Shown here in pieces: positions 42,420 to 51,682 of a DNA stretch of 64,000 nt; within the stretch, counting starts at the first letter, position 1, and each line of letters begins with the position of its first letter. Location of the stretch: NCBI RefSeq assembly GCF_016722785.1, contig NZ_JAEQNE010000003.1, positions 1 to 64,000 on the forward strand. Reading direction: 5' to 3'. The translations under genes and the position numbers were made by a program. The stretch comes from Ramlibacter monticola. GTDB lineage: Bacteria; Pseudomonadota; Gammaproteobacteria; Burkholderiales; Burkholderiaceae_C. A model generated the notes under the pieces. The model was not told where the DNA came from and searched no databases. It saw only the letters and a list, made by a program, of their open reading frames with translations.

Positions 42420-42821
42420 CTACTTCGCCAATTCCTCCAGGATCGGGCACTCCGGCCTCTCGTCCCCGTGGCAGCAGTGGATCAGGTGCTGCAGCGTCTG
42501 CTGCATCTCCTGCATCTGCGCGATGCGCTGCGCCAGCTCCTCCGCGTGCTTCTGCGCGATGCGCCGCACGCTGGCGCTCGCGCGGCGCCGGTTCTGCCAC
42601 AGGCCCACGAGTTCCCCGATCTCCTCCATGGAGAAGCCGAGGTCGCGCGCCCGCTTGATGAAGCGCAGCGTGTGCACGTCGGTCTCGCCGTACTGCCGGT
42701 AGCCGCTGTCGGTGCGGGCCACGCGCGGCAGCAGCCCCAGGCCTTCGTAGTGCCGCACCATCTTGGCCGACACGCCCGACAAGCGGGCGGCCTCGCCGAT
42801 GTTCACCGGCCAAAGCTTCAC
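42420..42821 (-). CDS. cueR: Copper-responsive MerR-family regulator CueR
   Basis: A 133-residue MerR-type activator. The N-terminal helix-turn-helix (VNIGEAARLSGVSAKMVRHYEGLGLLPR) is followed by a coiled coil and a C-terminal copper loop with C117 and C125 (CHGDERPECPI), the C-X7-C signature of CueR. The GTG at 42821 overlaps the copZ stop (GTGA); a GTG at 42806 is the alternative. It should activate copZ and copA through the two operators at 43044 and 43107. Confidence 0.93.
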   Translation of the reverse strand: MKLWPVNIGEAARLSGVSAKMVRHYEGLGLLPRVARTDSGYRQYGETDVHTLRFIKRARDLGFSMEEIGELVGLWQNRRRASASVRRIAQKHAEELAQRIAQMQEMQQTLQHLIHCCHGDERPECPILEELAK

Positions 42822-43015
42822 GCTGCGACCTTGTAGCCCTCTTCCTCGATGGCACGGGCGATGGCGGCGCGGTCCCCGCCGGACTGGACTTCCACCTTGC
42901 CGGTGGTGAGGTCGATCTGGACCTCGGCCTGCGGATCGACGGACTTCACCGCCTCCGTGACGGCGCCGACGCAGTGGCTGCAGCTCATGCCTTGGACCTG
43001 GAATGTCTGGTTCAT
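42818..43015 (-). CDS. copZ: Copper chaperone CopZ (heavy-metal-associated domain)
   Basis: A 65-residue single HMA domain: MNQTFQVQGMSCSHC with metal ligands C12 and C15, then VTEAVKSVDPQAEVQIDLTTGKVEVQS and EEEGYKVAA. It carries Cu(I) to CopA. It is translated with cueR (overlapping stop and start) and divergent from copA, with a CueR-type promoter upstream. Confidence 0.94.
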   Translation of the reverse strand: MNQTFQVQGMSCSHCVGAVTEAVKSVDPQAEVQIDLTTGKVEVQSGGDRAAIARAIEEEGYKVAA

Positions 43016-43043
43016 GGTTTTCCTTTCGTGGGCGGGAGATTGC

Positions 43044-43064
43044 ACCTTGCCACCATGGTAAGGT
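43044..43064 (-). promoter_or_regulatory. CueR operator and promoter of copZ-cueR
   Basis: On the minus strand, ACCTTACCATGGTGGCAAGGT is a CueR-type dyad. It lies between a -35 TTGACC (complement of 43062-43067) and a -10 CAATCT (43042-43037), with the 19-bp spacer that is the hallmark of MerR-family activated promoters. Confidence 0.75.
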
Positions 43065-43086
43065 CAATCCCTGGCCCGCGGCCGGC

Positions 43087-43100
43087 TTGACCGGCGTCAA
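43087..43100. promoter_or_regulatory. FNR/Dnr-like dyad in the copper divergon
   Basis: TTGACCGGCGTCAA fits TTGAC-N4-GTCAA. It sits between the two CueR operators. No -10 box at the expected distance was found in either direction, so it may be fortuitous or act on the CueR promoters as a modulator. Confidence 0.3.
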
Positions 43101-43106
43101 GGCTTG

Positions 43107-43127
43107 ACCTTCCCATCATGGCAAGGT
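43107..43127 (+). promoter_or_regulatory. CueR operator and promoter of copA
   Basis: ACCTTCCCATCATGGCAAGGT is a CueR dyad. The -35 is TTGACC (43104-43109) and the -10 is CATGCT (43129-43134), 19 bp apart. The -10 lies only 6 bp before the copA ATG, so the transcript would be leaderless or nearly so. Confidence 0.8.
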
Positions 43128-43140
43128 CCATGCTCTCTCC

Positions 43141-45330
43141 ATGGACAGTTCCACCTCCACCCTGGACCTCGGCGTCGCCGGCATGACCTGCGCCTCCTGC
43201 GTGGCGCGGGTCGAGCGCGCCCTCAAGAAGGTGCCGGGCGTCACCGACGCCAGCGTCAACCTCGCCACCGAATCCGCCCGCGTCACCTACGCGCCTTCCG
43301 AGCAGATGGAGGCGCAGATCCGCCGTGCCGTGCGCAACGCCGGCTACGAGCCCCGGGCGCTGGCGGAGCAGGAGGCCGAGGACCTGTCGCCCTGGGCCGG
43401 ATTCGCACCGGTGGCGCTCGGCCTGCTGCTGTCCCTGCCCCTCGTGCTGCCGATGGCGACGGAACTGGCCGGAGCGCACTGGATGCTGCCGGCCTGGCTG
43501 CAGTTCATGCTGGCCACGCCCGTGCAGTTCGTGCTGGGGGCGCGCTTCTACCGCGCCGGCTGGCACGCCCTGAAGGCCGGCTCCGGCAACATGGACCTGC
43601 TGGTGGCGATCGGCACGAGCGCCGGCTGGGGCCTGTCGACGTGGCTGTGGCTGGTGCGGGGGCAGGAGCACCTCTACTTCGAGGCCTCCGCCGTCGTGGT
43701 GACGCTGGTGCTGCTCGGGAAATGGCTCGAGGCGCGCGCCAAGCGCCAGACCACCGCCGCCATCCGCGCCTTGCAGGCGTTGCGCCCCGAGACCGCGCAC
43801 GTGCTCGTGAAGGGCGGCAGCGAAGCCGAACTGCCGCTGGCCGAAGTCATGGCCGGCGACCGGCTGGTGGTGCGCCCCGGCGAGCGCGTGCCGGCCGACG
43901 GCGTGCTGGAGCAGGGCGAGACCCAGGTCGACGAATCCATGCTGACCGGCGAGCCGCTGCCGGTGGCCAAGGCCGTGGGCGAGCGGGTGACCGGCGGCAG
44001 CATCAACGGCGAGGGCCGTTTCGTGATGCGCGCGACGGCGGTCGGCAGCGAAAGCGTGCTGGCCCACATCATCCGGCTGGTCGAGGATGCGCAGGCCGGC
44101 AAGGCGCCGATCCAGCGCATGGTGGACCGCGTCTCGGCCGTCTTCGTGCCGGTGGTGCTGCTGATCGCCGGCGTGACGCTGGCGGGCTGGCTGCTGGCCG
44201 GCGGCAGCATGGAGCAGGCGCTGATCCACGCGGTGGCGGTGCTGGTGATCGCCTGCCCCTGTGCGCTGGGGCTGGCCACGCCGGCGGCCATCATGGCCGG
44301 CACCGGGGTCGCCGCGCGCCAGGGCATCCTGATCAAGGACGCGCAGGCGCTGGAGCTGGCGCACCGGGTCGACACGGTGGCCTTCGACAAGACCGGCACC
44401 CTGACGCTCGGCAGGCCGCGGCTGGTCGCCTTCGTGGCGGCGCCTGGGGCCGACGAGGCGCGGCAACTGGAGGCCGCCGCCAGCCTGCAAGGCGGCAGCG
44501 AGCATCCGCTGGCGCGCGCGGTGGTGGCGGCAGCGCGCGAGCGCGGGCTGGCCCCGCAGGCGCCCGACGCGGTGCGCGCCGTGGCCGGCCGCGGCACCGA
44601 AGGCGAGGTCGCGGGCCGCAGCTTCCTGATCGGCAGCCTGCGCTGGCTGGAGGAACTGCAGGTGCCCCTGGGCGCGCTGGACGCCGAGGCGCGCCGGCTG
44701 CAGGGCGAGGGCGCGACGCTGTCGGCCCTGGTGGAGCGCAGCGGGGAGGGCCTGACCCTGCGCGCCCTGATGGCCTTCGCCGACGAACCCAAGCCGCATG
44801 CGGCCGAAGCGCTGGAAGCCCTGCGCCGGCGGGGCCTGCGCCTGGCGATGATCTCCGGCGACAACCGCGCCGCGGCCCTGGCGATGGCGCGCCGGCTCGG
44901 CCTGCGCGAGGACGAAGTCCAGGCCGAAGTGCTGCCGGGCGACAAGGCGGCGCGGGTGGTGGCGCTGCGCGCGGGCGGGCACGTCGTGGCCATGGTCGGC
45001 GACGGCGTCAACGATGCACCCGCGCTGGCCGCGGCCGATGTGGGGGTGGCCATGGGCACGGGCACCGACGTGGCCATGCATGCCGCCGGCGTGACGCTGA
45101 TGCGCGGCGACGTCGGCCTGGTGGCCGGCGCGCTGGACATCTCGCACCGCACGGTGCGCAAGATCCGCCAGAACCTGTTCTGGGCGTTTGCCTACAACGT
45201 CGCCGGAATCCCCCTGGCCGCGCTCGGCTACCTGAGCCCGGTGGTGGCGGGTGCGGCGATGGCGCTCTCCAGCGTAAGCGTGCTCTCTAACGCGCTGCTG
45301 CTCAAACGCTGGCGGCAGCGGGCGGATTGA
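43141..45330 (+). CDS. copA: Copper-exporting P1B-type ATPase CopA
   Basis: A 729-residue heavy-metal ATPase. One N-terminal HMA domain has C17-A-S-C20 (GMTCASC). Membrane helices follow, then the actuator motif TGEP, the transmembrane CPC motif at 372-374, the phosphorylation site D416-K-T-G, the HP motif SEHPLARA, and the [10 protein letters not shown] hinge. CPC identifies it as a Cu(I) exporter. It is divergent from copZ-cueR and driven by a CueR promoter. Its TGA stop lies within the FNR-like dyad of the next gene. Confidence 0.97.
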   Translation: MDSSTSTLDLGVAGMTCASCVARVERALKKVPGVTDASVNLATESARVTYAPSEQMEAQIRRAVRNAGYEPRALAEQEAEDLSPWAGFAPVALGLLLSLPLVLPMATELAGAHWMLPAWLQFMLATPVQFVLGARFYRAGWHALKAGSGNMDLLVAIGTSAGWGLSTWLWLVRGQEHLYFEASAVVVTLVLLGKWLEARAKRQTTAAIRALQALRPETAHVLVKGGSEAELPLAEVMAGDRLVVRPGERVPADGVLEQGETQVDESMLTGEPLPVAKAVGERVTGGSINGEGRFVMRATAVGSESVLAHIIRLVEDAQAGKAPIQRMVDRVSAVFVPVVLLIAGVTLAGWLLAGGSMEQALIHAVAVLVIACPCALGLATPAAIMAGTGVAARQGILIKDAQALELAHRVDTVAFDKTGTLTLGRPRLVAFVAAPGADEARQLEAAASLQGGSEHPLARAVVAAARERGLAPQAPDAVRAVAGRGTEGEVAGRSFLIGSLRWLEELQVPLGALDAEARRLQGEGATLSALVERSGEGLTLRALMAFADEPKPHAAEALEALRRRGLRLAMISGDNRAAALAMARRLGLREDEVQAEVLPGDKAARVVALRAGGHVVAMVGDGVNDAPALAAADVGVAMGTGTDVAMHAAGVTLMRGDVGLVAGALDISHRTVRKIRQNLFWAFAYNVAGIPLAALGYLSPVVAGAAMALSSVSVLSNALLLKRWRQRAD

Positions 45331-45340
45331 CGTGGATCAA
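45327..45340 (+). promoter_or_regulatory. FNR-like dyad upstream of hemerythrin gene 3
   Basis: TTGACGTGGATCAA matches TTGAT-N4-ATCAA with one change and overlaps the copA stop codon. It lies 51 bp before the hemerythrin ATG at 45391. A weak -10 candidate (CATGCG, 45358-45363) is centred 27 bp downstream, closer than in the other two hemerythrin genes. Confidence 0.45.
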
Positions 45341-45390
45341 CGGACTCCCGTACCCCCCATGCGAACCTGACCGCAGGAGAGTTTGCGCCC

Positions 45391-45975
45391 ATGTCCCGAC
45401 CGGCCCTTCAAATCATCCGCGACGAGCACGCTGCCGTCTCGGCCGTCCTGCGTTCGCTGCTGCAGATGATCGAGTGCGTGCCGGACGACGAGCCGGAACG
45501 CTTCTTCGACGTGATGCGTGCGATGCTGTTCTACATCGACGAATTCCCGGAACGGCACCACCACCCGAAGGAATCGGATCTGCTGTTCCCCAAGGTCGCG
45601 CGCACGGCTCCGCAACTGATGCCCGTGATCCGCCGGCTGGAGGACGACCACCTGCAGGGGGAGGCGCGCGTGCGCGAACTGCAGCACCTGCTGCTCGCGT
45701 GGGAGCTGCTGGGCGACAGCCGCCGAGAAGCCTTCCAGAAGGCGGTGCGCGGGTACGTGGAGTTCTACCTGTCCCACATGCGCACCGAGGAGACGGAGAT
45801 CATTCCGCTGGCGATCAAGACCCTGTCGGACGCGGACTGGGCGGAGCTGGATGCGGCCTTCCTGCAGCACCAGGACCCGCTGGTCACGGGCAGCCACGAC
45901 CCGGTCTACGACCGCCTGTTCACGCGCATCGTGATGAAGACGCCGGCGCCCATCGGCGTCGGCCCCTCCTTCTAG
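45391..45975 (+). CDS. Hemerythrin HHE domain protein (copy 3, divergent)
   Basis: A 194-residue hemerythrin-like protein. Di-iron ligand blocks: IIRDEHAAVSAVL, FPERHHHPKESDLLFPKV, LEDDHLQGE and YLSHMRTEETEIIPLA. It is only distantly like the two copies at 3297 and 8856. AGGAGAG lies upstream. It follows copA by 60 bp with its own FNR-like dyad. It is convergent with gstA, 6 bp apart. Confidence 0.9.
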   Translation: MSRPALQIIRDEHAAVSAVLRSLLQMIECVPDDEPERFFDVMRAMLFYIDEFPERHHHPKESDLLFPKVARTAPQLMPVIRRLEDDHLQGEARVRELQHLLLAWELLGDSRREAFQKAVRGYVEFYLSHMRTEETEIIPLAIKTLSDADWAELDAAFLQHQDPLVTGSHDPVYDRLFTRIVMKTPAPIGVGPSF

Positions 45976-45981
45976 GCTCGG

Positions 45982-46587
45982 TTACACCAGCTTCTCGACC
46001 TTCAGTGCCTCCTGCACCGCCGGGCGCGCATCGATGCGCGCGTTGTGCGCCGTGAGGTTCTTGAAGCGCGAGATGTCGATGTTCATCGGCTTGGTCCAGC
46101 GCGTGACCACGTACAGGTAGGCATCGGCCACGCTGAAGTGCTCGCCCATCACGTATTCCCTGCCTTCGAGCTGCTTGTCGACGAACTCGAAGCGGCTGGC
46201 CAGCTTGTCGCGGAACTGGTTCTTGGCGTCCTCGGGCGTGGCGGGGTTGAACAGCGGCGAGAAGGTCTTGTGGATCTCGGTGCCGATGAAAGTCAGCCAC
46301 TCCTGCAGGCGGTAGCGGGGCAGGGTGCCGTTGGCCGGCGCGAGGTTCTTGTTCGGGACCTGGTCGGCCACGTACTGCACGATCGCCGGGCCTTCGCGCA
46401 GGCGGGTGCCGTCGTCCAGCTCCAGCATCGGGACGTAACCCAGGGGATTGATGCCGTAGTAGTCGGTGCCGTCCTGCAGCTTGTGCGTCTTGGTCGAAGC
46501 CAGCACGGGCTCGAAGGCGAGGCCCGCCTCGCGCAGCACAATGTGGGGGGACAGGGAGCAGGCGCCGGGGGAGTAGTAGAGCTTCAT
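45982..46587 (-). CDS. gstA: Glutathione S-transferase, beta class
   Basis: A 201-residue GST beginning MKLYYSPGACSLSPHIVLREAGL, with the beta-class cysteine C10. Glutathione-site residues are in YVPMLELDDGTRLREGPAIVQYVAD. The C-terminal helical domain contains MGEHFSVADAYLYVVTRW. Such enzymes conjugate or bind glutathione and protect against electrophiles and oxidants. A longer frame to 46665 starts in non-coding sequence; the ATG at 46587 is the family start. Confidence 0.96.
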   Translation of the reverse strand: MKLYYSPGACSLSPHIVLREAGLAFEPVLASTKTHKLQDGTDYYGINPLGYVPMLELDDGTRLREGPAIVQYVADQVPNKNLAPANGTLPRYRLQEWLTFIGTEIHKTFSPLFNPATPEDAKNQFRDKLASRFEFVDKQLEGREYVMGEHFSVADAYLYVVTRWTKPMNIDISRFKNLTAHNARIDARPAVQEALKVEKLV

Positions 46588-46703
46588 GTCGCGTTTCTTC
46601 CTTTCCTCGAGGGGATGACGATTCGTGAAGAATTTCATCCTAGCCAGAATGGGGAACACCTGCACGCCTTGGGGCCGGGCGCCGGCATGGCCACAATTCG
46701 CGG

Positions 46704-47975
46704 ATGAGCAAGTTCCTGAAATGGGCGGCGATCCTGGGCGCCGCCTTCGCCCTGCTGGTGATCGGTGTCGCCATCGCGCTGCAGCAGTGGCTCCGCACCG
46801 ACGACTTCCGCCAGCGCGTGGAGCAGCAGGCCAGCGCCGCGCTGGGCGTGCCGCTGCGGCTGGGCCGGCTGTCTATCGACCTGTGGCCGCTCCCCGCGGT
46901 GGCCGCCGACAACGTGCAGCTGCAAACCCGACCGGCGCTGAGCGTCGGCCGCATCGAGGCCCGCCCGGTCTGGAGCGCGCTGCTGCTGCGCCGGCGGCTG
47001 GAGATCGCCACCCTGGTGGTGCGCAAGGCCGTGCTGCCGCAGGCGGGCATCGCGGCGCTCGGCGCCGCCATGCAGAAGAGGGACAAGGCGGGGCCCAGGC
47101 CGGTGCGGAGCGAGCCGGCCGAAGGCTCGGTGGTGGTGATGCCGCGCAGCGCCGTGCTGGACGACATCACCTGGATCGACGAGAAGGGCCAGCGCCTGAC
47201 CCTGCACGCCGAGGCCGACCTCGGCGGCGACGGCCTGCTGGAGCGCGCCTCCTTCCAGATCGTGCAGGGGCGCTTCGCCGGCACGCAGGGCGCGATCGAG
47301 CGCAAGCCCGACCACTGGCCGCTGCAGGTGGACATCGGCGGCGGCCGCATCGTCGGCAAGCTGCAGCTCACGGCGGGCAAGTCAGGCGCGCAGGTGCTGC
47401 AGGGCCACTTCAACACCGACAACGTGGAAGTCTCGGCGCTCACCGCGCCCACCCGGGTGCTGACGGGCAAGCTGCAGGCGCAGACCAGCCTGCGCTCCGA
47501 ATTCCGCGAGCTCGGCACCGTAGCCGACCGGATGACGACCGATACCCGCTTCACCGTGCGCGACGCGGTGGTGGAGGGCATCGACCTGGCGAAGGCGGTG
47601 CAGACCGTGGGCCTCAGCCGCGGGGGAATCACGCAGCTGGACACGCTGGCTGGGCAGGTCACCACGCAGGGCAAGGCGGTGCACCTGAGCAACCTGGTGG
47701 CAAACTCGGGCGTCCTGAGCGCCAGCGGCAACGTCTCCATCGCCCCGAGCAAGGCGCTGAGCGGGCACGTGAACGTGGATCTGGCGAGCACCGGCGGCAC
47801 CATCGGCGTGCCGCTGGCGGTCGGCGGCACGGTGGACGAGCCCAGCGTGATGGTCACGCGCGCGGCGCTGGTGGGCGCGGCCCTGGGGACCCTGGTCGTG
47901 CCCGGCGCGGGCACCGCCGCGGGCGCGACCGCCGGCGACAAGATCGGCGAAACGCTGAAGGGTCTCTTCAAGTAG
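46704..47975 (+). CDS. AsmA family protein
   Basis: A 423-residue inner-membrane-anchored protein: N-terminal span (FLKWAAILGAAFALLVIGVAIALQQW), then the AsmA pattern VEQQASAALGVPLRLGRLSIDLWPLPAVAADNVQLQT, and a periplasmic beta-rich region ending in a Gly/Ala-rich tail (VPGAGTAAGATAGDKIGETLKGLFK). AsmA-like proteins are thought to help phospholipid transport to, or assembly of, the outer membrane. It is shorter than E. coli AsmA. Divergent from gstA. Confidence 0.87.
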   Translation: MSKFLKWAAILGAAFALLVIGVAIALQQWLRTDDFRQRVEQQASAALGVPLRLGRLSIDLWPLPAVAADNVQLQTRPALSVGRIEARPVWSALLLRRRLEIATLVVRKAVLPQAGIAALGAAMQKRDKAGPRPVRSEPAEGSVVVMPRSAVLDDITWIDEKGQRLTLHAEADLGGDGLLERASFQIVQGRFAGTQGAIERKPDHWPLQVDIGGGRIVGKLQLTAGKSGAQVLQGHFNTDNVEVSALTAPTRVLTGKLQAQTSLRSEFRELGTVADRMTTDTRFTVRDAVVEGIDLAKAVQTVGLSRGGITQLDTLAGQVTTQGKAVHLSNLVANSGVLSASGNVSIAPSKALSGHVNVDLASTGGTIGVPLAVGGTVDEPSVMVTRAALVGAALGTLVVPGAGTAAGATAGDKIGETLKGLFK

Positions 47976-48105
47976 GCGGCGGCGGATCGTAACGCCAAGC
48001 TTCCGCTGGGGCGCTGCGTCCTACACCACGCCCCGCCCGCAGCCGATCCATTGCGGGCGCCGCGGTCTTTAGCATCAAGGACCACAGCTCGTCCCGGCCC
48101 ACCGC

Positions 48106-48966
48106 ATGCACCTGTCCACGGTCGAAACGGTCCTCGAATACCACGTCCTTTCGCCCACGCACTTCTGCTTCAACATCGAGGCGGCCCACTGGCCGACGCA
48201 GAAGATCGTGAGCGAGCGCCTCGCCATCTCCGCCGGCAGCGCGCTCCGCAGCTCCGTCGACCGCGCCAGCGGCAACCGCTACATCCGCTTCGATGCCCAG
48301 CCGGGGCCGCTGAAGGTGAACTACAAGGCCGAAGTGGAGGTGGAAGTGGACACGCCCGAATCGGGCGCGGGCCTGCATGAAACGCCGGTGGGCGAAGTGC
48401 CCGACCAGATCTTTCCCTACCTGCTGGCCACGCGCTACTGCGAGTCGGACGTGCTGTGCGCAGAGGTAGGGCGCATGTTCGGCGCGCTGCCGCCCGGCAT
48501 CGGCCGGGTGCAGGCGATTGTCGACTGGATCCGTGCCCACATCCGCTACCAGCCGGGCAGCACGCAGTCCACCACCACGGCCCACGAGGCCTTCGAGCAG
48601 CGCGCCGGCGTCTGCCGCGACTTCGCGCACCTGGGCATCACCTTCTGCCGCGCGCTGAACATCCCGGCGCGCATCGTGGTGGGCTACGTCTGGTTCGACG
48701 AGCCGCCGCAGGACTTTCATGCGGTGTTCGAGGCGTGGCTCGATGGCCGTTGGGTGCTGTTCGACCCGACCGGCATGGCGCCGGTGGACCGCCTGGTGCG
48801 CATCGGCACCGGGCGCGACGCCAAGGACGTGGCTTTCGCGACCCTGTTCGGGCAGGTCCGGATGACGCGCAAGGAAGTGATGGTGCTCGAGCACGACCCG
48901 CGGCCCGTGCGGGTGCTGTCGCCCGTCACTCAGGCGCCGGCGGCAGGGGTCATCCTTCCCGCGTAG
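48106..48966 (+). CDS. Transglutaminase-like cysteine peptidase family protein
   Basis: A 286-residue cytoplasmic protein. The N-terminal beta domain (VETVLEYHVLSPTHFCFNIEAA) is followed by a transglutaminase-fold core with the triad C170 (RAGVCRDFAHLG), H205 (DFHAVFEAWLDGRWVLFDPT) and D220. Bacterial members are putative amidases or proteases; the substrate is unknown. An ATG with a weak ribosome site. It follows the AsmA gene by 130 bp. Convergent with the YkgJ-like gene. Confidence 0.9.
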   Translation: MHLSTVETVLEYHVLSPTHFCFNIEAAHWPTQKIVSERLAISAGSALRSSVDRASGNRYIRFDAQPGPLKVNYKAEVEVEVDTPESGAGLHETPVGEVPDQIFPYLLATRYCESDVLCAEVGRMFGALPPGIGRVQAIVDWIRAHIRYQPGSTQSTTTAHEAFEQRAGVCRDFAHLGITFCRALNIPARIVVGYVWFDEPPQDFHAVFEAWLDGRWVLFDPTGMAPVDRLVRIGTGRDAKDVAFATLFGQVRMTRKEVMVLEHDPRPVRVLSPVTQAPAAGVILPA

Positions 48967-48972
48967 CGGCCG

Positions 48973-49227
48973 TCACGGGCGAGTGGCTTGCTCGAGCCGC
49001 GTCAGCCAGAGCAGGGCGTGCTCGCGGGAGCTGCCGCACATCTCTGCCGAGGGCTGGAGCCCGCCGCAGAACGCGGGCCGCTCCGGGCGGCCGAAGAGCC
49101 GGCAGCGGTTGGACGGGTCGAGCTGCACGCAGCGCACTCCGGCCGGCTTGCCTTCGGGCATCCCTGGCAGGGGGCTGGTGATGGACGGTGCGATGCAGCA
49201 GGCGCCGCACTCGGATCTGCACTTCAT
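48973..49227 (-). CDS. YkgJ family cysteine-cluster protein
   Basis: An 84-residue protein with the family pattern [39 protein letters not shown] and [20 protein letters not shown]. Eight cysteines suggest a metal (zinc or iron) cluster. The role is unknown; members are widespread in proteobacteria. Its stop lies 6 bp from the stop of the transglutaminase gene. Confidence 0.93.
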   Translation of the reverse strand: MKCRSECGACCIAPSITSPLPGMPEGKPAGVRCVQLDPSNRCRLFGRPERPAFCGGLQPSAEMCGSSREHALLWLTRLEQATRP

Positions 49228-49587
49228 GGTCGGCGGAGGATCTAGTGCAAGTCGGGAATCGGGAGCTTCCGTGGGACGAGAGGATCACGCTCCGGTGCGC
49301 GCTGCCTTCCGGCAAGGTGACGCGTTTTCCGACCTTGGATTGTGACTTGCTTGGGGAGGTTCTTTTCCAGCCCGGTGTTCCTGGCGGGCTTGAACTCGAG
49401 CAAGCTGGCGTTCTTCTTCCCCTTCGAGACCGGCTTCGGGCTTCGTCGGCCGGGCGCCCGCATGGATGTCACTTGACCCCCTTGCAGTTCAGGCAGCAAG
49501 ATCGGCTCCCTCCAAACCCAGCCAGCCTTGAGGCGCGAGTGGCTCAAGAGAGCGGGGGCAGTCATGCTCTCATGGGGAACTGCATCG
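49228..49587. other. 360-bp gap with an unusual Lys-rich antisense frame
   Basis: No convincing gene. On the minus strand a frame through about 49250-49480 reads RRSPKPVSKGKKNASLLEFK and KNLPKQVTIQGRKTR, richer in Lys and Asn than its surroundings. It lacks a clear start and ribosome site. It could be the remnant of a short acquired gene. The right end should hold the permease promoter. Confidence 0.4.
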
Positions 49588-50997
49588 ATGAGCCTTTTGC
49601 GCACCAAGAACATCGACGCCATGCTCGCCGTGGCGCGCGAGGACGGCCTGAAGAAGGTGCTGGGCCCCGTGGACCTCGTGTTGATGGGCATTGGCGCCAT
49701 CATCGGCACCGGCATTTTCGTGCTCACCGGCACTGGGGCGCTGACGGCGGGGCCGGCGCTGACCTTGTCCTTCGTCATTTCCGCCGTGGCTTGCGGGCTC
49801 GCTGCACTTTGCTACGCGGAGTTCGCGTCTGCGATACCGGTGTCCGGATCGATCTACACCTATAGCTACGCGACCTTGGGGGAGATCGTGGCCTGGATGA
49901 TCGGCTGGGATCTGATCCTCGAGTACGGGCTCGGCATGTCGGCCGTCTCGGTGGGCTGGTCGGCCTACTCCCAATCGCTGCTGGCCGGCTTCGGCTGGAG
50001 CCTGCCGGCAGCGCTGACCGCTGCGCCGGGCTCGGTGCCGGGCGTGGCTTCCGTCCTGAACCTGCCGGCCATGGTGATCCTGCTGCTCATCACGTGGCTG
50101 GTTTCGTACGGCGTTCGCGAGTCGGCGCGCGTCAACAACCTGTTGGTGTTCATCAAGACCGCCGTGGTGCTGCTCTTCATTGGCGTTGGCGCCTGGCATG
50201 TGAAGCCGGCCAACTGGCAACCCTTCGCCCCCTTCGGCGCTGCAGGCATCTTCAATGCCGCCGCACTGGTCTTCTTTGCCTTCATCGGCTTCGACGCGGT
50301 GACCTCGGCGGCCGAGGAAGTGCGCAATCCGCGCCGTGATCTGCCGATCGGCATCATCGGTTCGCTGGCGATCTGCACCGTGCTGTACGTGACCGTCGCC
50401 GCGATCATGACCGGCATCGTGCCGTACGCCCAGTTCGCGGGCGTGGACCATCCGGTGTCGCTGGCCCTTCAGGTGGCGGGGCAGAACTGGGTGGCCGGCT
50501 TCGTCGATCTCGGCGCCATCCTCGGCATCACCACGGTGATCCTCGTGCTGACCTTCGGCCAGACACGCATCGTCTTCGCCATGTCGCGCGACGGTTTGCT
50601 GCCCGCGTGGCTGTCCAGCGTGCACCCCCGGCACGCCACGCCCCATGTGGCGACCTGGACCGTGGGCCTCGTGTTCGCCGCCATCGCGGGTTTCGTGCCC
50701 TTGAGCGTCCTTGCCGAGTTGATCAACATCGGCACGCTGGCGGCCTTCGCGCTCATCTCCGTCGCGGTGCCGGTGCTGCGTCGCACGCGCCCCGACCTGC
50801 CGCGCGCCTTCCGCTGTCCCGGCGTGCCGGTGCTGCCGCTGCTCTCCGCCGCGTTCTGCTTGTTCCTGATGGCGAACCTCAAGCGGACGACCTGGCTCGC
50901 CTTCGCGATCTGGCTGGCGATGGGCTTGGCGATCTACTTCCTCTATTCGCGGCGCAATGCCGTGCTGCATAACTCCGGCGGCGAAGCATCGGACTGA
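49588..50997 (+). CDS. APC superfamily amino acid permease
   Basis: A 469-residue, 12-helix transporter of the cationic amino acid/YfnA-like group: SLLRTKNIDAMLAVAREDGLKKVLGPVDLVLMGIGAIIGTGIFVLTG, CYAEFASAIPVSGSIYTYSYATLGE, FFAFIGFDAVTSAAEEVRNPRRDLPIGI, and FGQTRIVFAMSRDGLLPAWL. It imports amino acids by proton symport or exchange. The ATG at 49588 matches the family start; two earlier in-frame starts exist. Confidence 0.93.
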   Translation: MSLLRTKNIDAMLAVAREDGLKKVLGPVDLVLMGIGAIIGTGIFVLTGTGALTAGPALTLSFVISAVACGLAALCYAEFASAIPVSGSIYTYSYATLGEIVAWMIGWDLILEYGLGMSAVSVGWSAYSQSLLAGFGWSLPAALTAAPGSVPGVASVLNLPAMVILLLITWLVSYGVRESARVNNLLVFIKTAVVLLFIGVGAWHVKPANWQPFAPFGAAGIFNAAALVFFAFIGFDAVTSAAEEVRNPRRDLPIGIIGSLAICTVLYVTVAAIMTGIVPYAQFAGVDHPVSLALQVAGQNWVAGFVDLGAILGITTVILVLTFGQTRIVFAMSRDGLLPAWLSSVHPRHATPHVATWTVGLVFAAIAGFVPLSVLAELINIGTLAAFALISVAVPVLRRTRPDLPRAFRCPGVPVLPLLSAAFCLFLMANLKRTTWLAFAIWLAMGLAIYFLYSRRNAVLHNSGGEASD

Positions 50998-51010
50998 GTG
51001 GTTGCCAGAC

Positions 51011-51048
51011 GGTCTCCGGGGGCGGCGAAGGTCTCCGGGGGCGGCGAA
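51011..51048. repeat. 19-bp perfect tandem duplication
   Basis: GGTCTCCGGGGGCGGCGAA occurs twice head to tail, directly after the permease stop. A related CTCCGGCGGCGAA lies just before, inside the permease 3' end, suggesting slippage from that seed. Confidence 0.7.
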
Positions 51049-51142
51049 GCTCGCGGCAGGACGGCACTGACCGCTGCAGGTCCAGCGGGACCGCCCCGCC
51101 GTCGCGGGCGGGCTCGCGCGGCAGCGCGGATGCCGCCGGCGG

Positions 51143-51682
51143 CTAGCCGCCGGACACGTCGCGCCCGCCGAGCGCCTTCCACTGCATCTCGATGGCACGG
51201 GCGTCCTCTTCCGAGCGGGGTTCCACCATCATCAGGATCCCGCCTTCGCGGATGCCGGATTCGTACTGGCGAACCCGCTTCTCGGGAATGCCCCAGTCGG
51301 CCAGCGCGCCGACCAGCCCGGACGCCAGGCCGGCGGCGCCTGCGGCTCCCAACGCGGCGGCGAGCGGGCCGGCGGCGACGAATCCCAGGGCCGGCACGAC
51401 CAGGGCCGCCGTTACCGCGGCTGCGACCGTGACCAGGATTTCGACCCGGCCGCCGGTCGGGCCGCCCAGCTCTCCGCCCTCGGCCTTCCTCTGGGCCAGC
51501 AGCGTGGTGATGTCGCTGTCGTCGGCGAAGCAGCGCTGGCGCGTGGCTTCGGACATGACGGCGTTCACGTCGCCGATCTCGTAGCCGCGTTCCACGCACG
51601 CCTGGTAGGCGCGTGCCGCGCGTTCGCCGGTATCGAACAGGCCCGTGATCATTCGGCGCTTGCCGCCAGGTGCTGCAGTCAT
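51143..51682 (-). CDS. Glycine-zipper/general-stress-17M-like protein
   Basis: A 179-residue protein. The N-terminal ferredoxin-like part ([38 protein letters not shown]) is followed by a central Gly/Ala-rich membrane-active stretch ([42 protein letters not shown]) and a tail that repeats the fold ([30 protein letters not shown]). This architecture is common in stress-induced proteins of soil proteobacteria. GGAG precedes the ATG at 51682; starts at 51697 and 51652 are alternatives. Confidence 0.75.
   Translation of the reverse strand: MTAAPGGKRRMITGLFDTGERAARAYQACVERGYEIGDVNAVMSEATRQRCFADDSDITTLLAQRKAEGGELGGPTGGRVEILVTVAAAVTAALVVPALGFVAAGPLAAALGAAGAAGLASGLVGALADWGIPEKRVRQYESGIREGGILMMVEPRSEEDARAIEMQWKALGGRDVSGG

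Noticed and set aside
43012-45147. 711-codon minus-strand frame opposite copA
   Set aside because: His/Gln/Gly-rich shadow of the P-type ATPase, with no domain character.
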